Source: Candidatus Babeliales bacterium
Lineage (GTDB): Bacteria > Babelota > Babeliae > Babelales > JACPOV01
Assembly (NCBI GenBank): GCA_020054235.1
Contig: JAGVLQ010000013.1
Coordinates: 67,571 to 131,570 of the forward strand
Reading direction: 5' to 3'
DNA: 64,000 nucleotides
Under the pieces are notes generated by a model. It searched no databases and had not been told where the DNA came from. It saw only the letters and a program-made list of their open reading frames with translations. This document shows positions 50,574 to 59,967 of this stretch, piece by piece. The translations under genes were made by a program, and so were the position numbers. Position 1 is the stretch's first letter; the number at the start of each line of letters is the position of its first letter.

Positions 50574-53238
50574 TTTCTTTATTGCTCTTTTAGCAATTGT
50601 TCATAGTTCAAATTTTATTTTTGCCGAACAGCATGTTTTTAAACAGGTCCTAGAAAATGGTCTTACCATTTTAGTCAGACCGGTAAATACGCTTGATAAA
50701 GTTTCTATGCAGGTATGGTACAACGTTGGTTCAAAAGATGAAAAATCGGGAGAAAAGGGGCTAGCGCATCTTTTTGAACATATGCTTTTTGGAGGGACTG
50801 ACATACTTTCAGAATCTGATCTTGCAATGATTGCTCAAAAAATTTCTGCCGATTTAAACGCTGACACTTCATACGACAGAACACGGTATTACTTTAATGT
50901 ACCAGAACAATATTGGAAAGACTTAATGCCAATTCTTGCTTCTTGCATGAGTAGTTGTTCTATTAAAGAAGATAAATTAAATTCTGAACTAAAGGTAGTT
51001 ATTCAAGAATTAAAACGGGCAAAAGATAATTATACCAGTGAGCTTTTTCAAAAATTATTAAGTGCAATTTTTCCTGATCATCCCTACCATTACCCAATAA
51101 TCGGTTACAAACAAGATTTATGGAATTTGTCTCGCGAATCTTTAGTAGAATTTTACAAAAAACACTACGGTCCTAACAATGCTGTTTTAGTGGTCGTTGG
51201 TAATGTTGACCCACAAGAAGTATTTGCACAGGCGCAAGAACACTTTGGTCCGCTTGAACCACTCGAGAATTATAAAAAACAAGAATTTTATTTAAATAAA
51301 GATATTGAAGCAAAAACGGTAACTATTTATCGTGATGCAAATCGACCTAAAGTCATGCTTGCTTATGTGGTTCCGGGTTCTAAAGAAAAATTAGATTTTG
51401 AATTAGAACTTTTGCAAACAGCATTGACCGGTGGCAAAGAATCTCGTTTGCACAAAAAGTTGGTCGATGAACTTAAGCTTGTTAATTGGATTGGAAGTCA
51501 AAGTATTGGGTTGCAGGAATATGATCTTTTTGGTTTCTTTTTTGAACCAGTAAAAGCTGAAAATATTGAATCAATTATAGAGCATATAAAACAAGAAATT
51601 GAAGATATACAACAAAATGGGATAACACACAAAGAGTTTTTAAAAACACATAAAAATATAAAATCTTCTTTTTATTCGTTGCTTGAAAGTAATTATGAGC
51701 AAGCTACTGCTATTGGAGATTGCTATTTAGTAACAGGAGATCCAGAATATATTTTTAAAAAAGATGAACAAAATTATGAAGTCGTGAATAATTCACTGAA
51801 AAAAATTTGCCAGGATTATTTACGGCCAACTATTATGCATAAAGGATATTTACTTCCATTGCCGGAAAGCGAGCGTGAACATTGGCTTGCTTTGCAAGAA
51901 CGATCAGATCAAGAAGATAAGCGTATTTTGGAGGGCAGAGTTCGTGATACAGAAATTGAAGAAGGCAATTATATCCATAAAATTTCTATAAAGCCATTTG
52001 GTGACAGAACATTTATTTACCCACACAAATATGAATTATCAAACGGTATTAAGGTTTTTTACCATTCCAATACTAATATTCCGAAAATTACATTGATTTT
52101 AAGTTTTAAAGCAAATCCTGATTATGAGCCATCAGATAAAGCAGGTTTGGTGCACTTGCTTAATTATATGCTTTTAGAAGGCGGCACACAAAATTATACA
52201 GCAGAACAACTTGCTGATTTTATTGAGTCGCATGGCATGAGCTTACATGCTTCTGTTGGGAGTATTAGCCTAACAATGCTTTCAGAAGATTTTGAAAAAG
52301 GATTAGATATATTACTTGAAGTTGTAAGTAAAGCAGTCTTTGATAAAGATGCTTTGAAAAAAGTGCGTCAGTGGGCGTTGGCTGATTATCAACGCTTTTG
52401 TGATAATCCTGTTTTAGTTGGCAGACAGTTGGTTAATGAATATTTATATAAAGGGCATCCCTACGGCAAAAATATGCTAACACCTGAAACTATAGAAAAG
52501 ATTAAACGTTCAGATATAAAGAAATTTTACCAACAATTTTTTACGCCGGACCAAACGAGAATTGCTCTTTCAGGTGATCTTACAACGTATGATGTGCCAT
52601 CATTGCTTGAACAAAAGTTAGGAAGTTGGCAAGGGCCAAAAGTACAAGAACTCGAATACCCTAAATTATCTGAATGCCAACCGAAAACTATCAATAGCTA
52701 CATGAATAGAGATCAGGTGTTTATCGCTTTTGCAAAGCACTCTGTTGATCGTTATCACGAAGATTTTTATAAATTATTACTTTTTGATCAAATGCTTGGT
52801 AAAGGGCTAAATTCGATTCTTTTTAGAATCCGCGAAAAAACCGGTATTTTTTACGACATTAATGGTTCGGTTTTAAGTTGGTCTTGCAAGCAGCCAGGTT
52901 TATGTTTTGTTTCAACACTGGTTTCTAAAGATAGATTAAAAGAAGCAAAAGATGTAATTTTAAAAACACTTAAAGAGGCTCCCAATCTTATAACTGAACA
53001 AAATTTAATTGAGGCAAAACAGACCCTGTTGCACGATAGTATTGTTTATTATTCAAAAAATCTTTCAATTGCAGAGTGCTTTTTATTTCTCGATGAGTAT
53101 AATTTGCCCGTAGATTATTTTGAAAAACGTCAGGAAATGTTTGAAAAAATTACGTTGCAGGAAGTGAAGCAAGCTGCGCGTAAAGTTCTTAATGTCGATA
53201 AATTATCTATATTTCAAGTTGGTCGTATAGAAGAATAA
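50560..53238 (+). CDS. Exported M16-family zinc metallopeptidase
   Basis: A paralogue of the gene at 45434 with a signal peptide (residues 1-22, ending FAEQ), so it should act in the periplasm or outside. The zinc site is HLFEH (H70, E73, H74) in the first half; the second, non-catalytic half starts near residue 490 (ELSNGIKVFYH). It lies downstream of the frameshifted small gene and directly upstream of another secreted unknown. Such peptidases usually degrade peptides in a closed chamber; a host-protein or nutrient role is possible. Confidence 0.9.
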   Translation: MKKLNFFIALLAIVHSSNFIFAEQHVFKQVLENGLTILVRPVNTLDKVSMQVWYNVGSKDEKSGEKGLAHLFEHMLFGGTDILSESDLAMIAQKISADLNADTSYDRTRYYFNVPEQYWKDLMPILASCMSSCSIKEDKLNSELKVVIQELKRAKDNYTSELFQKLLSAIFPDHPYHYPIIGYKQDLWNLSRESLVEFYKKHYGPNNAVLVVVGNVDPQEVFAQAQEHFGPLEPLENYKKQEFYLNKDIEAKTVTIYRDANRPKVMLAYVVPGSKEKLDFELELLQTALTGGKESRLHKKLVDELKLVNWIGSQSIGLQEYDLFGFFFEPVKAENIESIIEHIKQEIEDIQQNGITHKEFLKTHKNIKSSFYSLLESNYEQATAIGDCYLVTGDPEYIFKKDEQNYEVVNNSLKKICQDYLRPTIMHKGYLLPLPESEREHWLALQERSDQEDKRILEGRVRDTEIEEGNYIHKISIKPFGDRTFIYPHKYELSNGIKVFYHSNTNIPKITLILSFKANPDYEPSDKAGLVHLLNYMLLEGGTQNYTAEQLADFIESHGMSLHASVGSISLTMLSEDFEKGLDILLEVVSKAVFDKDALKKVRQWALADYQRFCDNPVLVGRQLVNEYLYKGHPYGKNMLTPETIEKIKRSDIKKFYQQFFTPDQTRIALSGDLTTYDVPSLLEQKLGSWQGPKVQELEYPKLSECQPKTINSYMNRDQVFIAFAKHSVDRYHEDFYKLLLFDQMLGKGLNSILFRIREKTGIFYDINGSVLSWSCKQPGLCFVSTLVSKDRLKEAKDVILKTLKEAPNLITEQNLIEAKQTLLHDSIVYYSKNLSIAECFLFLDEYNLPVDYFEKRQEMFEKITLQEVKQAARKVLNVDKLSIFQVGRIEE

Positions 53239-53250
53239 TTTAAGAGTGTT

Positions 53251-53883
53251 ATGAATATTTTTTTTATTATTTTTTATTTTGTTTTTTCAATTTTTATAAG
53301 TACCATTTCAGGTGAGTTAAATATTGGTTGTCCAAACTCATTAAAGAAAATTAGTATGCGTCAAATCGATTTTTTTTCTCAAGATCCATTTTGTAAATTG
53401 ATTAGCGAGACTCATAAAAAAGATGAGCATTATTTACTTGGAGAATTAACATTTAAAAATGGCAAAGGAAATTATTTTCTTGATGGTTTTAATTTGTTGA
53501 TCCAATCTCAAAATAAACCAAATAGCAGTGATAATTTTGAAGTGAATTATTATCTTTTAACGAAGTTTCAAGATAAATCTTTTTTAAAAAAAATTCCTGA
53601 ATTAACTAATGAGCAGATCATAGATTTATTTGATGCCAATAAAAATCATGATACGGAGAAATTATTTTTTTTTGCAAAATTATTTATTGAAAAAAAAGAA
53701 CCAGAACTAGCGCAAGAGTTATTAATGCGGGTTTCGCAGTTTTTTTCGCCTTGGATTAAATGGCAAGCATATATGGATTTAGAAAGAATTATATTTTCTC
53801 AGGAACCACAGAATACTTTGGAATTTTATTATAGAAGAACTTATTCTATAGGGTGTTTTCTTAAAGATTATATATGGGGATAA
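53251..53883 (+). CDS. Secreted protein of unknown function
   Basis: I do not recognise the family. Residues 1-20 are a very hydrophobic signal peptide ending SGEL. The rest is mixed helix and strand; its last third (LAQELLMRVSQFF, IKWQAYMDLERI) looks like helical repeat pairs. It starts 12 bases after the M16 gene, so the two are probably co-transcribed. Two cysteines (in GCPNS and PFCKL) might pair after export. Confidence 0.65.
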   Translation: MNIFFIIFYFVFSIFISTISGELNIGCPNSLKKISMRQIDFFSQDPFCKLISETHKKDEHYLLGELTFKNGKGNYFLDGFNLLIQSQNKPNSSDNFEVNYYLLTKFQDKSFLKKIPELTNEQIIDLFDANKNHDTEKLFFFAKLFIEKKEPELAQELLMRVSQFFSPWIKWQAYMDLERIIFSQEPQNTLEFYYRRTYSIGCFLKDYIWG

Positions 53884-53935
53884 GCTCTAAATTTAAATGG
53901 GAGTTCTAACTAAGAATATTATCTATGGATTTGGC

Positions 53936-54757
53936 ATGAGCTCTAAACGTGATAGAATACAAGAATTTAAATCTATAATTTGGGACTACTTTAACAATTA
54001 TGGCCGCCAATTTTCTTGGCGTTGTACTACTGATCCGTATCAAATTGTAGTTTCTGAAATTATGCTGCAGCAAACACAAACACATCGTGTTGCGGGTAAA
54101 TATGAGCAATTTCTAGCATTATTTCCTGATTTTAAAAGATTAGCCGAAGCTCCATTGCGAGACGTTCTTGCAGCTTGGCAGGGTCTTGGTTATAATCGTC
54201 GCGCTATCGCATTGCAAAAAACAGCACAAAAAATTATTGATGAATTTAATGGAATTTTGCCTGATAATCCAGAATTATTAGTAACATTTCCTGGCATAGG
54301 TAAAGCAACAGCGGCTTCAATTTGTGCTTTTGCATTCAATAAGCCTACTGTTTTTATAGAGACCAATATTCGAACAGTGTTTATTCATTTCTTTTTCAAA
54401 GATCAAGCAGAAGTTCATGATAAAGAACTATTGCCCTTCGTTGAGCAAACCGTAGACGCTAAAAAACCTCGCCTATGGTACTATGCTCTTATGGATTACG
54501 GGGTAATGCTCAAAAAAAATATGCCAAATCCAAGCAGACGAAGCAAACATCATAATAAACAAAGTAAGTTTGAAGGATCTGATCGGCAGATTCGTGGTAA
54601 GATTTTAAAAATTCTTACCAGTATGCCAGTGATTTCTTATGATGAATTACTTTTCTTACTGGAAAGCAGTCAAAAGCGTGTTGATAAAATTTTGTTTGAT
54701 TTGCAAAAGGAGGGATTTATTCACGAAAAAAATGCATTTTATTATATTGCTAATTAA
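53936..54757 (+). CDS. MutY-like A/G-specific adenine glycosylase lacking the iron-sulfur motif
   Basis: An HhH-GPD base-excision enzyme that removes adenine opposite 8-oxoguanine. E41 in SEIMLQQTQT is the MutY catalytic glutamate; the helix-hairpin-helix is FPGIGKATAASI; the usual catalytic aspartate region reads IETNIRTVF, with glutamate in its place. The C-x6-C-x2-C-x5-C cluster ligands are absent; the region reads NPSRRSKHHNKQ. The end is a short winged-helix-like domain and not the MutT-like domain of MutY. I prefer ATG 53936 over 53897. It overlaps the next gene tail-to-tail by 8 bases. Confidence 0.85.
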   Translation: MSSKRDRIQEFKSIIWDYFNNYGRQFSWRCTTDPYQIVVSEIMLQQTQTHRVAGKYEQFLALFPDFKRLAEAPLRDVLAAWQGLGYNRRAIALQKTAQKIIDEFNGILPDNPELLVTFPGIGKATAASICAFAFNKPTVFIETNIRTVFIHFFFKDQAEVHDKELLPFVEQTVDAKKPRLWYYALMDYGVMLKKNMPNPSRRSKHHNKQSKFEGSDRQIRGKILKILTSMPVISYDELLFLLESSQKRVDKILFDLQKEGFIHEKNAFYYIAN

Positions 54758-56501
54758 TGCTATCTAAATCTGGAAACTCAATTTCGTAAAAGCCTTTTTG
54801 ATAATATTCTTCAATAAGGTCTTTGCCCTTGCGTGCTGTAAAATTTCGGTGATACCAGCTTTTATTGTTTGAATCAATTATGTAGGTAAAAAGACCTGAT
54901 TGCCATTGATTTTTGCTATTACAAAAAACAATTCCTGGCATAGTAATAAGAATATCTTGTTGTTTTTTATTTTTATTCTCAATTTTCTGCATTTTTCCAT
55001 AAAGCGGAATATACTTATCAACAATTTTAGCAAAGGCATGTAGGGTTGTAACTTTGCGTTCTTTTTCAGTAGTAGGAGAGTATTTTAATGTATTTTGAAT
55101 ATCGTAATATCCTTGTTCTTTTAAGGCTTGTTTTGGATCTTCAAACCATTTGTTGACCCATGGTGTATAGGAAAGAGGATATTTTTGGAAAATAGTTGTT
55201 GGCGTGAAATTAGATTTTTCTGTTTTAAAGAGTTTGATTTTTATAGTATTTTTTGGGTCATCAATGAGAATATAATCTTCAGTTTCTTCAAGAACAGTGC
55301 TTCCATCGTTTTCTTTTGGGCATTGAATTTTTTGATTGATAGATTTTTTATGTTGTTTTTTTTGGGTAGGATTATTTTTCTCTTGTTTTGACTCTGTTCG
55401 ATTAATTTTTGTTTTTTGGATTTCAAAAAGCTCTGCTGGAAGATCTTTCTGGTTAGATTTAACGTCAAGTTTATTGTTTTCAGATGCGTTTGGTTGAGAT
55501 ACCATGAACCTGAGGCATATTCCATATTTTTTAAATGCTGCTATTTTTGGATTTTTTAGTGATTGAAATTCTTTTTCACTTATTTTGATAAGTTGATCTT
55601 GATATGTTTTAATCTTCTCTAAAATAAGTTTATAGGTTGTATAAAATATTTCGCGATTTTTATTGTAATTTTCTATGCATGCAGAAATATCTTTGAAAAA
55701 GTCAGAGTCTTCTTTTTCATTTTTATCGATTAATAGGTTTTTTTCTGATTGTTTATAAAGATAATCAATATACAGTTTTCGTATATTAAATGCTGTAAGT
55801 AAATGGTTAAAAAATGGGTTAATAATTGAATTTTCTGATTCATTTTTGCAAAAACAATAAATATAGTGTAATTCTCCTTCTGAAAGCTTTGTGATAATAT
55901 TGAGTATTTCTTTTGTTACAAGTTTTTGTAATTTATTTTTTTCATAAATTAAGTAGTTAATATTTTGAAATTCACCTAATGATTTAACTTCTTTGTCCTG
56001 CGAGGATAACCATTGTGGCAATAATTTTTTTAATTTTTCTTCTTGAGGTTTTGTATAATTATAATTTTTAAATAGATCATAGTGAGTTAAATAAATATTA
56101 ATTAATTCAGGAGAATTAGGTTCAAATGCATAAAGGCGTCCTTTTTGGTACTGATAGCATTGTGCCGAGAACGTAGATTGAGAAATTTGGTCTTGTTCTT
56201 CTATTAATTCTTGAATTTTTTTGCTGCGGATAGTGTATTCTTCTTCTTTTTTTATATAATAATCTTGCCAGTAAAGAATATTTGCCAGTCGTTGTAATTT
56301 TTTTAATAGATCCATTAAGATTGGTTTATTAAGATTTTGCTCTTTAGGTAACAATTGACTAACAAGTTTTTCTGCTTGGGGTATTCCTTGGGAAGAAATA
56401 GGAGTCGAGTATTTTTTTTCGGGATCCATTGAAAAAAGTGGTGACAAGCCAGTAAATAGGGTTAAAATCAAGAAGTTCAGGTCAAATAGTATCTTTTTCA
56501 T
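54750..56501 (-). CDS. Large secreted protein of unknown function
   Basis: A 583-residue protein that I cannot place. Residues 1-24 form a signal peptide ending LFSMD. The middle is helical, lysine- and glutamate-rich and coiled-coil-like, with a basic Q/K-rich stretch (residues ~375-395). The last 150 residues look like a folded domain with many aromatics (TPWVNKWFEDP, FAKIVDKYIPLYGK, WYHRNFTARKG). A consensus promoter drives it as a single-gene unit. It may be an exported effector or surface protein, but only the signal peptide supports this. Confidence 0.7.
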   Translation of the reverse strand: MKKILFDLNFLILTLFTGLSPLFSMDPEKKYSTPISSQGIPQAEKLVSQLLPKEQNLNKPILMDLLKKLQRLANILYWQDYYIKKEEEYTIRSKKIQELIEEQDQISQSTFSAQCYQYQKGRLYAFEPNSPELINIYLTHYDLFKNYNYTKPQEEKLKKLLPQWLSSQDKEVKSLGEFQNINYLIYEKNKLQKLVTKEILNIITKLSEGELHYIYCFCKNESENSIINPFFNHLLTAFNIRKLYIDYLYKQSEKNLLIDKNEKEDSDFFKDISACIENYNKNREIFYTTYKLILEKIKTYQDQLIKISEKEFQSLKNPKIAAFKKYGICLRFMVSQPNASENNKLDVKSNQKDLPAELFEIQKTKINRTESKQEKNNPTQKKQHKKSINQKIQCPKENDGSTVLEETEDYILIDDPKNTIKIKLFKTEKSNFTPTTIFQKYPLSYTPWVNKWFEDPKQALKEQGYYDIQNTLKYSPTTEKERKVTTLHAFAKIVDKYIPLYGKMQKIENKNKKQQDILITMPGIVFCNSKNQWQSGLFTYIIDSNNKSWYHRNFTARKGKDLIEEYYQKGFYEIEFPDLDSIN

Positions 56502-56589
56502 TTTTTTCTCAGTAAACGTTGAAAAGGCCGACCATAGGATTATTTTTATCCATATGAATGGTATTTTATTGTTAAGTATTTATACCTTA

Positions 56590-56617
56590 ATTATATAAAA
56601 TATTCTCTATTTGTCAA
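56590..56617 (-). promoter_or_regulatory. Consensus sigma-70 promoter of the 54750-56501 gene
   Basis: On the minus strand TTGACA and TATAAT, both perfect, are separated by 16 bases, with transcript start about 80 bases before the ATG. The gene-free stretch 56502-56813 holds this promoter, a weaker plus-strand TTGAAA/TATTAT pair (56702-56728) and the ribosome site of the next gene. Confidence 0.8.
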
Positions 56618-56813
56618 TATAATATAGTTAGTTTAAAAAACATAGCTTTTCTTAAAATCGCCCGCAAATAAGGCAAAATGGCTGTTCTTTTATAGATTTT
56701 ATTGAAAAATTTTTTAGATACCTATTATCATGAATTAAAAGAAGGTGGAAAAAAGGAGAGAGTCAGCTTTTTAAAGCGAGTGGTAGAATTATTTATCAGC
56801 AAGGAGATGTTTT

Positions 56814-57515
56814 ATGAGGTTTTTTATAATATTTTTTTTACTTGCATGTAAAAGTTTATTTGCTATGGATTTAGGTAAATCAGAATTAGAAATCGGTAGT
56901 TCTGAGATGGAAAAAGTGCAAAAACAAATTTTAAACTGCTTGAAAGATAAAAAATCTAATGAAATCGTTGATTATTTAAATATTTTTAAAGAGAAAGCAC
57001 AAAGTAGCGTTCAAGAGTTTTCAATGCATACCAAAAAAATACCAACCAATACCCCGACAACTTTATCATTAGGAAGTTTTTTTGAGGAAGCTGAAAAACA
57101 AGCGCAAGCAAATGTTGAGGGTGCTGCAAGACAGTTAACGTGGTTAGGTAACACTGGGCGTAGAAATCAAGCCTTTGCAGGGTTAGTGGGGATTTTATTT
57201 GGACTCGCGAAAGGTGGTTATGAGTTATATTTATACGGTGAAGATGAAACAGATTACGTAAAAAATTCTTTTGACATAGCTGGAAATCTAGCATCTATAG
57301 GTTTTGGTTTCTATTTAATCAAGCAAGCCTGGCAAAATGCCGGTGCAAATGGAGAATTTGGGAAAGCAAAAGCAGTTTTACAATTAATTCAGGATCAAAA
57401 AAATTGGGTAACCCAATTTGCTCTGCAAGCAGATAGAATTGAACAAAAAATTGATTTGCTTAACCAAGAATCAATGAGTAGCAGTATGGAATCAACTGTT
57501 GATAGCTTAGAATAA
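56814..57515 (+). CDS. Secreted or membrane protein of unknown function
   Basis: AAGGAG precedes the ATG by 8 bases. Residues 1-17 are a signal peptide ending LFAMD. The mature part is helical; two hydrophobic, glycine-rich segments (FAGLVGILFGLAKGGYELYL and LASIGFGFYLIKQAW) could insert in a membrane, and the ends form amphipathic coils. I do not recognise it. It converges on the small gene at 57548 with a gap of 32 bases. Confidence 0.65.
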   Translation: MRFFIIFFLLACKSLFAMDLGKSELEIGSSEMEKVQKQILNCLKDKKSNEIVDYLNIFKEKAQSSVQEFSMHTKKIPTNTPTTLSLGSFFEEAEKQAQANVEGAARQLTWLGNTGRRNQAFAGLVGILFGLAKGGYELYLYGEDETDYVKNSFDIAGNLASIGFGFYLIKQAWQNAGANGEFGKAKAVLQLIQDQKNWVTQFALQADRIEQKIDLLNQESMSSSMESTVDSLE

Positions 57516-57547
57516 ACTAAAAAAAGAGATTATATTTCTTATAAATG

Positions 57548-57733
57548 CTAAAGCATTTCGCGTAATTTAATGATATATTTTTCTAAATCTTGAGTTAATT
57601 TTACCAGCAAATCATGGCAGGCAACGTCTTTTGCAGATTGAGCATCATTCTTTGCATGTTGTTCTATAAACCAAACTAATGAACTTAGTTCGTGCAATAA
57701 TTTTATTTTATCATAGGTACAATGATCTAACAT
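57548..57733 (-). CDS. Small cytosolic helical protein of unknown function
   Basis: A 61-residue, wholly helical protein with the pattern LLHELSSLVWFIEQHA and CHDLLVKLTQDLEKYI. AAGGAT stands 7 bases before the ATG, supporting translation. It has no export signal. The stop codon sits in a small AAATGC/GCATTT hairpin. I can offer no function. Confidence 0.55.
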   Translation of the reverse strand: MLDHCTYDKIKLLHELSSLVWFIEQHAKNDAQSAKDVACHDLLVKLTQDLEKYIIKLREML

Positions 57734-57853
57734 TTTTTATCCTTTTTATAAAATTTTTTTTCTACATAAAAGTCAAAAAAAATAAATATAATTAATTGCA
57801 TGGTATGCTAAAAAAAATTGTGAAGTCAAGAATTATAAAAGAGAAGGATGTTG

Positions 57854-58141
57854 ATGAAAAAAATTAAATTTTTAATTTTTATCTTTTCTTTTTCATATAC
57901 GGATAAAAAAAAATTAGAGAAAAAATCGTTAGTCGAAACTTTCAAAAATTGGAAAAAACAAAAAAAATTAACTACCAACTATTCAATAACAGAACAAACT
58001 ATTCAAAATAAAAAAAAGGATTTAAGTCTTGGAAAGTTAGAAAAAGAAGAATATTTAAACACAATTATGCGTATTCTTAAGGAATCAAAGCTAACAGAAC
58101 AAGAGAAAATAAAATTAGGTTTAAAGTACTATCAAGAATAG
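57854..58141 (+). CDS. Small secreted charged protein of unknown function
   Basis: I take the ATG at 57854, since AAGGA lies 5 bases before it; an ATG two codons earlier overlaps that site. Residues 1-14 are hydrophobic behind two lysines and may form a short signal, with mature sequence after FSYTDKK. The rest is lysine-rich and helical. It ends 5 bases from the stop of the convergent gene at 58147. No family is recognised. Confidence 0.5.
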   Translation: MKKIKFLIFIFSFSYTDKKKLEKKSLVETFKNWKKQKKLTTNYSITEQTIQNKKKDLSLGKLEKEEYLNTIMRILKESKLTEQEKIKLGLKYYQE

Positions 58142-58146
58142 TTTTT

Positions 58147-58368
58147 TTACTTGCTATGGCCAGGCTTATTGCGCCCTTTTTCTCGAAAGTTCCAGAGATT
58201 TTTGTTGCCAAAATGATTTCGTGTTTTAATTATGCGGAAAATATCCGCTGCCCCGCGCGATAATTTTCTGCGCAAATGGCCAATTCTTTCATTAACTTTG
58301 GTAAGAATAGTTCTATTTTCATTGCGTTGTTCAGTCCCTAAAGGGGTGTCTTTTTTGAAAAACTTCAT
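58147..58368 (-). CDS. Small basic protein of unknown function
   Basis: A 73-residue, arginine- and lysine-rich protein without a signal peptide. A strong ribosome site (AAGGAGC) lies 6 bases before its ATG. The composition (RRKLSRGA, FREKGRNKPG) suggests nucleic-acid or membrane-surface contact, but that is only an impression. Confidence 0.5.
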   Translation of the reverse strand: MKFFKKDTPLGTEQRNENRTILTKVNERIGHLRRKLSRGAADIFRIIKTRNHFGNKNLWNFREKGRNKPGHSK

Positions 58369-58432
58369 TATATTGCTCCTTTTTTAACCTTTTTATATCT
58401 CCAGTATAGTAAAATCGGAGCTGTAAAAGCAA

Positions 58433-58460
58433 TAAAAAAGGCCACTTTCAAAAGTGGCCT
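58433..58460 (-). terminator. Terminator of gatB
   Basis: AGGCCACTT and AAGTGGCCT form a perfect 9-base stem; on the minus strand it is followed by a T6 run and lies 11 bases after the gatB stop. Confidence 0.88.
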
Positions 58461-58470
58461 GGGAAATTAG

Positions 58471-59928
58471 CTACCCTAAATGCTTTTTGAGTAATTCCTG
58501 CAAAATCTGTGGATTTCCCTTACCTTTAGTTTTTTGCATAGCCTGACCTACAAAAAAGCCAAAAAGCTTTTCTTTGCCAGCTTTATACTGAGCCACGGAA
58601 TCAGGATTTTTTTCGATAATTTCAAGAACAATCTTTTCAAGCTCATCAGCTGAACCAATTTGCTCAAGACCAAGTTTTTTAACGAGTTCAGCGGGGTTGC
58701 CATCTTTTTGGGCAATTATTTCAAAAATTTGTTTAGCACCTTGGTTATTGATTACTGAAGAATCCACTAAATCAACCAATTGTGCTAATTTTTCCGGAGT
58801 AACTTTAAAGCTAGCTAAAGGAATTTTATGCTCTTTTACATAGCCCATAATATCGCGCAAAATCCAGTTGATAAGATTTTTGCTTGAACTATTTTTTGAA
58901 GCTTGCTCAAAATAGTTGGCAAGTTCAAGATCTTCAACTAAAATTCCTGCTTCATAAGTTGAAAGACCTTTTTGAGTAACAAAGCGCTCAAATTTTTGGC
59001 CAGGAAGTTCAGGAAGCATTTCTTGTGTTCGTTTAATCCATTCGTCATTGATTTCAAGAAGGGGTAGATCAGGTTCTTCAAAATAACGGTAATCTGCAAG
59101 TTCTTCTTTGGAACGCATGGTGATGGTTACGCGATTTTTAGTATCCCATAAACGTGTCTCTTGCAGAATTTTTTCACCATTTTCAAGAGCAGTTATTTGA
59201 CGTTCAATTTCATATTCGATTGCATCGCCAATAAATTTAAACGAATTGATATTTTTGAGTTCAACTTTTGTACCTAATTTAGAAGCACCTTTTTTGCGTA
59301 CCGAAATATTGGTATCAGCACGAAAAGCTCCTTCTTCCATATTTCCAGAACAAATATGCAAATATTGTACAATTGCCCGAAGTGTTTTTAAGTAGGTACG
59401 TGCTTCATAAGAACTTGAAATGTCAGGATAGCTGACTATTTCCAAAAGTGGTGTGCCCGCACGATTTAAATCAACAAAACTTTCATGTTCGGTAGCATGA
59501 ATATTTTTACCAGCGTCTTCTTCCATGTGGATACGATTTAGGCGAATATTTTTTTTGCTTCCATCTTCCAAGCGAATGGTGACAAAACCTTCGGTGCAAA
59601 TAGGTTTTTCATTTTGTGTAATTTGATAGCCTTTTGGCAAATCAGGGTAAAAATAATGTTTACGATCAAAATAAGAAAGTTGTGTAATTTTACAGTTGGT
59701 TGCAAGCCCCGCCATAATGGCATAATCAACTACTTGTTTATTGAGAACAGGCAAGACACCAGGATAGCCTGAACAAATCTGGCAGATATTTATGTTGGGT
59801 TCTTTAGATGGTTCATTGGAACATAAACAAAAAATTTTGCTTTTGGTTGTTAATTGGACATGGACTTCTATACCAATGACAACTTCGTAATCAGGATATT
59901 GTTCTAAAATCGATTTTTGTTCGCTCAC
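58471..59928 (-). CDS. gatB: Aspartyl/glutamyl-tRNA amidotransferase subunit B
   Basis: GatB binds mischarged Glu-tRNA(Gln) or Asp-tRNA(Asn), and with GatA and GatC amidates it. VVIGIEVHVQL, the CSGYPGVLPVLN block, YFYPDLPKGYQIT, HMEEDAGK, RAGTPLLEIV and the C-terminal helical YqeY-like tail are present. The start is GTG at 59928, 5 bases after GGAGG; a TTG five codons earlier would place that site inside the gene. gatA and gatC are not in this window. Confidence 0.95.
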   Translation of the reverse strand: MSEQKSILEQYPDYEVVIGIEVHVQLTTKSKIFCLCSNEPSKEPNINICQICSGYPGVLPVLNKQVVDYAIMAGLATNCKITQLSYFDRKHYFYPDLPKGYQITQNEKPICTEGFVTIRLEDGSKKNIRLNRIHMEEDAGKNIHATEHESFVDLNRAGTPLLEIVSYPDISSSYEARTYLKTLRAIVQYLHICSGNMEEGAFRADTNISVRKKGASKLGTKVELKNINSFKFIGDAIEYEIERQITALENGEKILQETRLWDTKNRVTITMRSKEELADYRYFEEPDLPLLEINDEWIKRTQEMLPELPGQKFERFVTQKGLSTYEAGILVEDLELANYFEQASKNSSSKNLINWILRDIMGYVKEHKIPLASFKVTPEKLAQLVDLVDSSVINNQGAKQIFEIIAQKDGNPAELVKKLGLEQIGSADELEKIVLEIIEKNPDSVAQYKAGKEKLFGFFVGQAMQKTKGKGNPQILQELLKKHLG

Positions 59929-59967
59929 AGAAGCCTCCGACAAATCTCAAAAATTTACTTTAATTAG

